A stretch of DNA of 10,995 nt from Ruminococcaceae bacterium UBA3220 (lineage in GTDB: Bacteria > Bacillota > Clostridia > Oscillospirales > Acutalibacteraceae): contig DEWC01000002.1 of assembly GCA_002363095.1 (NCBI GenBank), forward strand, positions 1 to 10,995, given 5' to 3'. Shown here piece after piece: positions 4,960-10,995 of this stretch (its first letter is position 1; each line of letters starts with the position of its first letter). The position numbers and the translations under genes are program-made. The notes beneath the pieces were generated by a model that was given only the letters and a program-made list of their open reading frames with translations, made no database searches and was not told the origin of the DNA.

Positions 4960-6816
4960 ATGGATGGATATTTTGATAATTTCGATTGCTTCATTAAAGC
5001 GGACATTTATAAGCATTTAGGCTCTTTTTTAAAGGGGAAAAAGGCTGTTTTTCGCGTTTGGGCGCCTAACGCCGAAAGGGTAAGCGTTGCGGGCGATTTT
5101 AACGGCTGGAACAATGAAGCAAACATTATGGAAAACATCGGAAACGGCGTTTTTGAAGCGACCGTTTCGGGTGTTAAAGATTATGACGCTTATAAATATG
5201 CCATAACTTCGGGCGGTAAAACCGTGCTTAAAAGCGACCCTCTTGCCCGCCATTTTGAGACCGCGCCGAATAACGCATCCAAGATATATAAGGACAAAAA
5301 GCATATTTGGCGCGATAAGGATTATATTGCGCAGCTTAAAGATAAAAACATATATGAATCGCCGGTTAATATTTATGAGGTTCACATCGGTTCGTGGGAC
5401 TGTTTTGACGACGGCAATAAGTTTGACTATGTTACGCTTGCAAAGAAACTTTCCGCCTACGCTAAAAAAATGGGTTATACCCATGTTGAATTATTGCCGG
5501 TAACCGAGCATCCGTTTGAGGGTTCGTGGGGATATCAGGTAACGGGGTATTACGCTCCTACTTCAAGATACGGCACTCCGGACGATTTCAAGGAATTCGT
5601 CGATATTATGCACGAAAACGGCATAGGTGTTATTCTTGACTGGGTTCCCGCGCATTTTCCGAAGGATGAATTCGGTCTTTACAGGTTTGACGGAACGCCC
5701 TGTTACGAGTATGCCGACCCGCGAAAGGGCGAGCATAAGGAATGGGGTACCTGCGTTTTCGATTACGGAAAGCCCGAGGTAATGAGTTTTCTTGTTTCAA
5801 GCGCTGTGTTTTGGATAAAGGAATTCCATATTGACGGATTAAGGGTCGACGCCGTCGCTTCAATGCTTTATCTTGACTACGGGAGAAAAGACGGCGAATG
5901 GATACCGAACTCATACGGCGGACGCGAAAATCTTGAAGCGGTCGAGCTTTTAAAGCAGGTCAATATCGCAACCTTTAACGCCAACAGCTCGGTGCTTATG
6001 ATTGCCGAGGAATCGACAGCGTGGCCTCTTGTTACCAAACCGCCTCATGACGGCGGACTCGGATTTAACTATAAATGGAATATGGGCTGGATGAACGATA
6101 TGCTTCGGTATATGTCGCTTGACCCGCTTTTTAGAAAACATAATCACGATTGCCTTACATTTTCGTTTTTCTACGCCTTTTCCGAAAACTTTATTCTGCC
6201 GATTTCGCATGATGAGGTTGTTCACGGAAAATGCTCTATGATAAATAAAATGCCGGGCGAATATGAGGCAAAATTTGATAATCTTCGCGCGTTTTACGCA
6301 TATATGATGGCGCACCCCGGCAAAAAACTTCTCTTTATGGGTCAGGAATTTGCCCAGTTTATAGAGTGGGATTATTCAAAGCCGCTTGACTGGTTCCTGC
6401 TTTCATACGACTCCCATAAGTGTATGCAAAACTATGTTAAAGAACTCAACAGGTTTTATCTTAAAAGCCCCGCTCTCTATGAGATTGACTATTCATGGGA
6501 AGGATTTTCGTGGATTTCCAACGACGATAACGAACAGAGCATTATCGCTTTTCGCAGGATGGACAAGTCAGGACGTGAAATGATATGCGTTTGCAATTTT
6601 GTGCCTGTGGCCCGTGAAAATTACAGAATCGGTGTTCCGAAAAAAGGAAACTACCGCGCGGCGTTTTGCTCCGATTATAAGAAATACGGCGGTAAAACCG
6701 AGACTATTGAGCCCGTTAAGAGCGATGATATCCCGATGCACGGCTACGATAACTCAATTTCCCTTAATATACCGGCCATGTCGGTAACATTTTATAAGGT
6801 GCCTAAAAGAAAATAA
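4960..6816 (+). CDS. glgB: 1,4-alpha-glucan branching enzyme GlgB
   Basis: A cytoplasmic branching enzyme that transfers alpha-1,4-glucan segments to alpha-1,6 positions during glycogen synthesis. Residues about 27-110 form a CBM48-like N-terminal domain (VFRVWAPNAERVSVAGDFNGW at 30-50). The GH13 catalytic barrel follows with all conserved regions: DWVPAHF (227-233), GLRVDAV (293-299) with predicted nucleophile D297, IAEEST (348-353) with acid/base E350, and ISHDEVVHGK (415-424) with transition-state stabiliser D418. The C-terminal beta domain runs to residue 618. The length matches the shorter bacterial form lacking the extra N1 domain of E. coli GlgB. ATG 4960 has AGAGG (4947-4951) 8 bases upstream. 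It is the first gene of the operon, 46 bases ahead of the chosen glgC start. Confidence 0.97.
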   Translation: MDGYFDNFDCFIKADIYKHLGSFLKGKKAVFRVWAPNAERVSVAGDFNGWNNEANIMENIGNGVFEATVSGVKDYDAYKYAITSGGKTVLKSDPLARHFETAPNNASKIYKDKKHIWRDKDYIAQLKDKNIYESPVNIYEVHIGSWDCFDDGNKFDYVTLAKKLSAYAKKMGYTHVELLPVTEHPFEGSWGYQVTGYYAPTSRYGTPDDFKEFVDIMHENGIGVILDWVPAHFPKDEFGLYRFDGTPCYEYADPRKGEHKEWGTCVFDYGKPEVMSFLVSSAVFWIKEFHIDGLRVDAVASMLYLDYGRKDGEWIPNSYGGRENLEAVELLKQVNIATFNANSSVLMIAEESTAWPLVTKPPHDGGLGFNYKWNMGWMNDMLRYMSLDPLFRKHNHDCLTFSFFYAFSENFILPISHDEVVHGKCSMINKMPGEYEAKFDNLRAFYAYMMAHPGKKLLFMGQEFAQFIEWDYSKPLDWFLLSYDSHKCMQNYVKELNRFYLKSPALYEIDYSWEGFSWISNDDNEQSIIAFRRMDKSGREMICVCNFVPVARENYRIGVPKKGNYRAAFCSDYKKYGGKTETIEPVKSDDIPMHGYDNSISLNIPAMSVTFYKVPKRK

Positions 6817-6862
6817 AAACAAAGAAAAATGTTTTAAATCTTAAAAGGATTCGGTGAATGCT

Positions 6863-8074
6863 ATGAAAAACAAACAATGCGTCGCAATGCTTTTGGCAGG
6901 AGGTCAGGGCAGCAGGCTCGGTGTTTTGACCGGAAAACTTGCAAAGCCCGCAGTACCCTACGGCGGAAAATACAGGATTATCGATTTTCCCCTTTCTAAC
7001 TGCATACATTCCGGCATTGATACGGTTGGTATACTTACTCAGTATAAGCCTCTCGAATTGAATGACTATATCGGCTCCGGCAAACCGTGGGACCTGGACC
7101 GTTCAAACGGAGGAGTTCATATTCTGGCACCTTATCAGGGTAAAGAGGGCGGAGACTGGTACAAGGGTACCGCAAATGCGATTTACCAAAACTTAGGATT
7201 TATTAAACGGTATAACCCCGAATGTGTGCTTATTCTTTCGGGCGACCATATTTATAAGATGGATTATTCGAAAATGATTGAGTTTCATAAACAATCGGGC
7301 GCCGACTGCACGATTTCGGTTATGGAGGTTCCGCTTGATGAGGCATCGCGGTTCGGCATAATGCATGTGGCGTCGGATGACAGGATAACAAAGTTCGAAG
7401 AAAAACCGAAAGAGCCGAAAAGCAACCTTGCTTCGATGGGTGTGTATGTTTTCTCCTTCAATATGCTCGAAAAATACCTTAGCGAGGATGAGAACAATCA
7501 GAATTCATCAAACGATTTCGGAAAAGATATAATTCCGGCTATGCTTAAAGCGGGTGAAAAACTTGTTGCCTACCGCTTTTCGGATTATTGGAAGGATGTC
7601 GGAACGGTGGACTCCCTTTGGGAAGCAAACCTTGATTTGCTCAACCCGAAAATACACCTCAATCTTTCCGACCCGAAATGGAAGATTTACTCAAGAACGA
7701 GCGAGCTTCCGCCGCAGTATATAGGCAAGACGGCAAAGGTCGAAAATTCCCTTATAACCGCAGGTTGCGATATAGCAGGAAATATTGATTATTCAATAAT
7801 TTTTGAAAATGTAACTGTTGAGCAGGGCGCTACGGTTGAATACTCGGTCATAATGCCCGGCGCCGTTATCAAAAAGGGAGCAACCGTAAGATACTCGATT
7901 GTTGCCCAAAACACCGTTGTAGGAGAAGGTGCGACGGTCGGTGAAGAGCCTGATTACAACGACGCTCACGAGTGGGGCATAACCGTAGTCGGCGAAGGAG
8001 TTAAGGTTAAAAATAACGCGGTCATAGGCGCAAAGCAAATGCTGAGAAAAGAAGAGGACGGTGAAACGGTATGA
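6863..8074 (+). CDS. glgC: Glucose-1-phosphate adenylyltransferase, catalytic subunit GlgC
   Basis: Makes ADP-glucose and pyrophosphate from ATP and glucose-1-phosphate, the committed step of glycogen synthesis. The 403-residue protein has the nucleotidyltransferase signature LAGGQGSRLGVLTGKLAKPA (11-30), the catalytic-aspartate motif SGDHIYKMDY (126-135), the substrate-binding FEEKP (178-182) and YWKDVGT (242-248). A left-handed beta-helix domain starts near 290, with hexapeptide-like repeats such as ATVEYSVIMPGAVIKKGATV. I chose ATG 6863 because homologues begin MKxK(E/Q)CVAMLLAGG and GGTGA (6853-6857) gives a 5-base SD spacing. A GTG at 6854 would add three residues but would sit only 4 bases from AAAGGA (6844-6849). 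The stop overlaps the glgD start by four bases (ATGA), so the two subunits are translationally coupled. Confidence 0.96.
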   Translation: MKNKQCVAMLLAGGQGSRLGVLTGKLAKPAVPYGGKYRIIDFPLSNCIHSGIDTVGILTQYKPLELNDYIGSGKPWDLDRSNGGVHILAPYQGKEGGDWYKGTANAIYQNLGFIKRYNPECVLILSGDHIYKMDYSKMIEFHKQSGADCTISVMEVPLDEASRFGIMHVASDDRITKFEEKPKEPKSNLASMGVYVFSFNMLEKYLSEDENNQNSSNDFGKDIIPAMLKAGEKLVAYRFSDYWKDVGTVDSLWEANLDLLNPKIHLNLSDPKWKIYSRTSELPPQYIGKTAKVENSLITAGCDIAGNIDYSIIFENVTVEQGATVEYSVIMPGAVIKKGATVRYSIVAQNTVVGEGATVGEEPDYNDAHEWGITVVGEGVKVKNNAVIGAKQMLRKEEDGETV

Positions 8075-9189
8075 TTTATTCAAAAACGGCAGGCATCATT
8101 TTTTCGAATTCGAACGATAAAGCCTTAAAAGAATTCACCGCAAACCGTTCTATGGCTTCGCTCCCCTTCGCAGGCAGATACCGCCTTATCGATTTTGCGA
8201 TTTCAAACCTTGTTAACGCGGGAATACAAAATGTCGGCGTTATCACAAATCGCAATTATAACTCGCTTCTTGACCATTTGGGAAGCGGACTTTTCTGGGA
8301 TCTTGACCGTAAAAGCGGAGGTCTTTCAATTGTTCCGCCATTTATAGGGGGGAACAGCAAAACCGACGATGAACTTGACTGCATTTTAAGGGCAATTGAG
8401 TATATAAAGCGTCGTAACTGTGAATATGTAGTTGCCTGCGAATCCGGTTTTGTTGCAAATCTCGATATCAAAAAGATAGTAGAAGCTCATATTGAGAAAA
8501 AGGCGGATGTTACCCTTGTTTACCGCGAGGCCGAAAGGCCGGATAAATTTGCCGGCACCTTGAAATTAAAGGTGGATAAGGACGAAAAAGTTGCCTCGGC
8601 AGAAAACGCGCTGTTGTCAAAAACCGGCGGAAAACTGACGATTGGCGTGCATGTCTTTACCCGCTCGGCGTTCAACGATATTTTAAGCACCGCTCTTAAT
8701 TCGGAAAACCCGGCAATTTCTGAGATAATCTCCGAAAAAACCGGTAAATATAGGGTCTACGGATACGAGCATAAAGGCTTTGTCGGGGTAATCGACAGCC
8801 GTAAATCATATTTTGAGACCGGTATGGAGCTTTTAGACAAAGAGGTACGGGATGACCTTTTCAACAAAGAACGCCCGATTTATACAAAAACAAAGGACGA
8901 TATGCCTACAAGATACGGTCTTTATTCCGATGTTTCAAATTCGATTATTGCCGACGGCTGCATAATTGACGGAACGGTTAAAAATTCGGTTTTGTTCCGC
9001 GGCGTCAGAGTTAAGAGGGGCGCCGTTGTAGAAAACTGCATTTTGATGCAGGGCGTCGAGGTACGCGAAAACTCAACCCTTAAATATGTAACTTCGGATA
9101 AGAATGCCGTCATCGGCGGTAAAGCCCCGATAACCGGCACCAACAGAAAGGCGTTTATCGTAAAGAAAAATCAGGTTCTTACCGATTAG
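8071..9189 (+). CDS. glgD: Glucose-1-phosphate adenylyltransferase-like subunit GlgD
   Basis: A paralogue of GlgC typical of Firmicutes glycogen operons, expected to form a hetero-oligomer with GlgC and modulate it. The fold is retained: GRYRLIDFAISNLVNAGIQNVGVITNRNY (35-63), LGSGLFWDLDR (70-80) aligned with the GSGKPWDLDR of GlgC, and a C-terminal beta-helix (about 285-355) with hexapeptide-like SVLFRGVRVKRGAVVENCILM. Catalytic features are lost. The GG-G-RL loop of GlgC is replaced by IIFSNSNDKALKEF (9-22), and SGDHIYKMDY by CESGFVANLD (123-132), which lacks the catalytic Asp. FEEKP has no clear counterpart. Length is about 30 residues shorter than GlgC. ATG 8071 overlaps the glgC stop, and the SD-like GAGGACGGTG lies inside the end of glgC. 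Lack of activity alone is inferred from the motif loss and from knowledge of the family. Confidence 0.95.
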   Translation: MIYSKTAGIIFSNSNDKALKEFTANRSMASLPFAGRYRLIDFAISNLVNAGIQNVGVITNRNYNSLLDHLGSGLFWDLDRKSGGLSIVPPFIGGNSKTDDELDCILRAIEYIKRRNCEYVVACESGFVANLDIKKIVEAHIEKKADVTLVYREAERPDKFAGTLKLKVDKDEKVASAENALLSKTGGKLTIGVHVFTRSAFNDILSTALNSENPAISEIISEKTGKYRVYGYEHKGFVGVIDSRKSYFETGMELLDKEVRDDLFNKERPIYTKTKDDMPTRYGLYSDVSNSIIADGCIIDGTVKNSVLFRGVRVKRGAVVENCILMQGVEVRENSTLKYVTSDKNAVIGGKAPITGTNRKAFIVKKNQVLTD

Positions 9190-9200
9190 GAGATAAAAAA

Positions 9201-10622
9201 ATGAAAGTTTTATTTGCGGCAAGCGAGGCGTATCCGTTTGCCAAAACCGGCGGACTTGCCGATGTATGCGGAGCCTTACCCAAGGCGCTTAGAAAACGAA
9301 TGATAGGGGCGAGGGTCGTGCTCCCCCTTTACGGGACGATAGGCAAAGAAATGCGTTCAAAAATGACCTTTGTTTGCCATATAACCGTTCCCGTTTCGTG
9401 GCGTATTCAGTATTGCGGCGTGTTTGAAGCCCACGAGAACGGCATTATTTACTATTTCATCGATAATGAGTATTATTTCAAACGCGACGGTCTTTACGGC
9501 TACTATGACGACGCCGAAAGATTTACCTTCTTTTCCCGCGCCGTTCTCGAAATTTTGCCGCACATAGGCTTTAAGCCCGATATAATTCACTGTAACGACT
9601 GGCAGACGGCGCTTATCCCCGTTTACCTTAACGAGTTTTATAAGCACGATTTATTCTATGCCGATATCAAAACAGTTTTCACCATTCATAATATCCAGTA
9701 TCAGGGCAAGTACGGTATGGAGATTTACGGCGATGTCTTGGGGCTTCCCTACGGCAAAGAATCTCTTCTTAAATATGACGACTGCGTTAATCTTATGAAG
9801 GGAGCCATACAGTGCTCCGATAAGGTTACCACCGTTTCGCCTACATATGCGAAAGAAATTCTCAACCCTTATTATTCTCACGGACTTGACGGCATTCTCG
9901 GCGAGTTTTCCTATAAAACCTGCGGTATTGTCAACGGGATTGATTATGACGATTATAACCCCGAAACCGATAAACTCATTTATAAGAACTATACTGCCGA
10001 TACACTCAGCGATAAAAAGGCAAACAAGAAAAAATTGCAGATTGAAATGGGTCTGCCCGTAAGTGACGCTCCGATTATCGGTATTGTATCCCGTCTTGTC
10101 GGGCATAAGGGAATAGACCTCATAAAGAGGGTCTTTGAGGAGCTTCTTGCCGCCGATTTGCAGTTTGTTATTTTAGGCTCGGGCGAGCCGGAATATGAAG
10201 GGTTCTTTTATGAAATGAGCAACAGGCATCCCGATAAGGTTGCTTTAAAGCTCGGATTTGACAACGCGCTTGCGCATAAGATTTATGCCGGAGCCGATTT
10301 TTTCCTTATGCCGAGTAAATCGGAGCCGTGCGGGCTTTCCCAACTTGTATCGCTTCGCTACGGCACAATACCGATTGTTCGTGAAACCGGCGGACTTAAC
10401 GATACCGTAAAGGACAGCGCGGACGGAGTGGGCAACGGATTTACATTTAAGAATTATAACGCCCACGATATGGAAAATGCCGTATGGCGTGCCCTTTCGG
10501 GTTATTCCGACAAAGCGGGATTTGAAATTCTTAAAAAGAGGGCTATGTCGTGCGATAACAGCTGGAAGGCTTCCGCAAACGCTTATATAGGGCTATATAA
10601 AGAAATCCTTTCACAACGCTGA
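9201..10622 (+). CDS. glgA: Glycogen synthase GlgA (GT5, ADP-glucose dependent)
   Basis: Transfers glucose from ADP-glucose to the non-reducing end of alpha-1,4-glucan. The 473-residue protein is close to the usual length for bacterial GlgA and has both GT-B Rossmann domains. The N-terminal KTGGLADVCGALPKAL (15-30) contains the ADP-glucose-binding KTGGL. HCNDWQTALIP (130-140) and TIHNIQYQG (161-169) with H163 follow. The C-terminal domain has IGIVSRLVGHKGIDL (293-307) with R298 and K303, and PSKSEPCGLSQL (371-382) with the conserved E375, then RETGGLNDTV (394-403). These correspond to the catalytic and phosphate-binding residues known in E. coli GlgA. ATG 9201 is 8 bases after AGGAG (9188-9192), which overlaps the glgD stop codon. 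It is the fourth gene of the glgBCDA operon, and no terminator is visible behind it. Confidence 0.97.
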   Translation: MKVLFAASEAYPFAKTGGLADVCGALPKALRKRMIGARVVLPLYGTIGKEMRSKMTFVCHITVPVSWRIQYCGVFEAHENGIIYYFIDNEYYFKRDGLYGYYDDAERFTFFSRAVLEILPHIGFKPDIIHCNDWQTALIPVYLNEFYKHDLFYADIKTVFTIHNIQYQGKYGMEIYGDVLGLPYGKESLLKYDDCVNLMKGAIQCSDKVTTVSPTYAKEILNPYYSHGLDGILGEFSYKTCGIVNGIDYDDYNPETDKLIYKNYTADTLSDKKANKKKLQIEMGLPVSDAPIIGIVSRLVGHKGIDLIKRVFEELLAADLQFVILGSGEPEYEGFFYEMSNRHPDKVALKLGFDNALAHKIYAGADFFLMPSKSEPCGLSQLVSLRYGTIPIVRETGGLNDTVKDSADGVGNGFTFKNYNAHDMENAVWRALSGYSDKAGFEILKKRAMSCDNSWKASANAYIGLYKEILSQR

Positions 10623-10643
10623 CCTTAGGGGAGGTATCTGATT

Positions 10644-10826
10644 ATGGGATTTTTCGGTAATCTTTTTGATTTTAACCGCAACGGAAAAACAGACCCTGAC
10701 GAGCAGGCACTCGAATTTGCCGTGTCAGACGAAATGATGGAAGAAGAGGAACAAGAGGAACAAGAGGAAGAAGAGGCTTATTCAATCGAAGAACTTGATA
10801 ACTTTGATTTGTTCGAGGGAGATTAA
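10644..10826 (+). CDS. Acidic microprotein with EF-hand-like calcium loop
   Basis: A 60-residue protein in two parts. The N-terminus, MGFFGNLFDF, is hydrophobic and aromatic and leads directly into a 12-residue loop D9-F-N-R-N-G-K-T-D-P-D-E20. This fits the EF-hand/dockerin calcium-loop spacing, with acidic or Asn ligands at loop positions 1, 3, 5, 9 and 12 and Gly at 6. The C-terminus is a run of acidic residues (E33-E44 interrupted by two Gln), then IEELDNFDLFEGD. Only one loop is present, so a full EF-hand pair would need dimerisation or another protein. The SD AGGGGAGG (10627-10634) lies 9 bases before ATG 10644. It follows glgA by 21 bases on the same strand and is probably the last gene of the glycogen transcript. 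I recall short clostridial proteins with similar starts but know no function; calcium binding is inference. Confidence 0.75.
   Translation: MGFFGNLFDFNRNGKTDPDEQALEFAVSDEMMEEEEQEEQEEEEAYSIEELDNFDLFEGD
10746..10772 (+). repeat. Three 9-bp in-frame tandem units in the acidic microprotein gene
   Basis: GAGGAACAA occurs twice in tandem and then once as GAGGAAGAA, encoding EEQ-EEQ-EEE. Being in frame, copy-number change would lengthen or shorten the acidic run without frameshift. Confidence 0.7.
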
Positions 10827-10868
10827 AATAAGGCTTTCGGTTACAGGTCGGATTTTGATAAAAATATC

Positions 10869-10897
10869 TTGACATACTCTTTTCTTTGTGATAAAAT
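10869..10897 (+). promoter_or_regulatory. Consensus SigA promoter of the gene beyond the right edge
   Basis: A perfect TTGACA (10869-10874), a 17-base spacer ending in a TGA extended -10 (10889-10891), and TAAAAT (10892-10897). The predicted start is near 10904. It is the strongest -35 in the window and fits a highly expressed gene. Confidence 0.85.
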
Positions 10898-10901
10898 GTT
10901 T

Positions 10902-10995
10902 AAGCCGCATATTGTGGGCTTGTTAAGTTATGCTCTGTATTTTGAGTGTACGCCCTCCGTAGCGAGACTGTTATATATCAGGTAGGTGTAAAAAA
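10902..10995 (+). promoter_or_regulatory. Structured 5' leader of the next gene, candidate ribosomal protein L21 (rplU) leader
   Basis: About 90 transcribed, non-coding bases lie between the promoter and the window end. Visible pairings are AAGCC (10902-10906) with GGCTT (10917-10921). An alternative nested set pairs GGGC (10916-10919) with GCCC (10952-10955) around TATGCTC (10929-10935) with GAGTGTA (10944-10950), the latter with two G-T wobbles. The unpaired-looking 3' part, CTCCGTAGCGAGACTGTTAT (10956-10975), leads to an SD AGGTAGGTG (10980-10988) seven bases before the window end, so the start codon should be at or just after 10996. The CCGTAGCGAGACTGTTAT...AGGTAGGTG pattern resembles, from memory, clostridial L21 leaders. 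The identity of the next gene cannot be seen. Confidence 0.5.

Noticed and set aside
6854..6862. GTG at 6854 as start of glgC
   Set aside because: It is only 4 bases from the nearest SD and adds three residues not expected in homologues; ATG 6863 fits the usual MKxK start better, though the difference is trivial.
9651..10106. 151-codon minus-strand frame opposite glgA (and a similar one at 5029-5484 opposite glgB)
   Set aside because: Both are antisense shadows of well-supported GlgA and GlgB with no independent gene signals.
10827..10868. Possible terminator between the acidic microprotein gene and the next promoter
   Set aside because: Only an AT-only hairpin of about 5 bp (ATTTT with AAAAT around 10854-10865) is visible with no T-run, so termination of the glg transcript is not demonstrated here.

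Overview
The window looks like a chromosomal piece of a moderately low-GC, spore-forming Clostridia-type Firmicute, probably a gut Ruminococcaceae/Oscillospiraceae-like organism. The reasons are a split GlgC/GlgD ADP-glucose pyrophosphorylase, a YlmC/YmxH-type sporulation PRC-barrel protein, a YesL (DUF624) protein, a DUF6062 protein, strong AGGAGG-like ribosome binding sites and near-consensus SigA promoters. Base composition looks even throughout. I see no mobile element, tRNA, rRNA or CRISPR array. The organism assignment is inference.

Layout. Positions 1-329 (minus strand) hold the 5' part of an 8-oxoguanine DNA glycosylase gene that runs off the left edge. It is divergent from a DUF6062 zinc-finger-like protein gene (409-1107), and the two share a very compact intergenic region with overlapping face-to-face promoters. 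A small single-TM protein of unknown function follows (1182-1463). A terminator region with a duplicated arm (1455-1543) comes next, then a well-formed promoter (1545-1573). That promoter starts a three-gene membrane unit: an unrecognised four-TM protein (1604-2326), a YesL/DUF624 protein (2329-3147) and a Ser/Thr:Na+ symporter SstT (3151-4434). It is closed by a strong intrinsic terminator (4449-4478). A lone YlmC/YmxH-family gene occupies 4542-4814.

The right half is a glycogen biosynthesis operon in the order glgB-glgC-glgD-glgA (4960-10622). It is driven by a near-perfect extended -10 promoter at 4893-4921. GlgC with GlgD makes ADP-glucose from glucose-1-phosphate and ATP, GlgA polymerises it into alpha-1,4-glucan, and GlgB adds alpha-1,6 branches. 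GlgD has lost the catalytic motifs of GlgC and is expected to act as a modulatory subunit. No phosphorylase or debranching enzyme is present in the window. A 60-residue, highly acidic protein with an EF-hand-like loop (10644-10826) follows glgA by 21 bases and is probably co-transcribed.

The window ends with a strong promoter (10869-10897) and a structured leader of about 90 bases that stops just after a ribosome binding site. The next gene therefore starts immediately beyond the window; the leader resembles, from memory, the ribosomal protein L21 (rplU) leader. Overall this is mostly ordinary core-genome content. The less explained items are the acidic EF-hand microprotein, the competing-hairpin arrangement at 1455-1543, the four-TM protein and the duplicated zinc-site protein.
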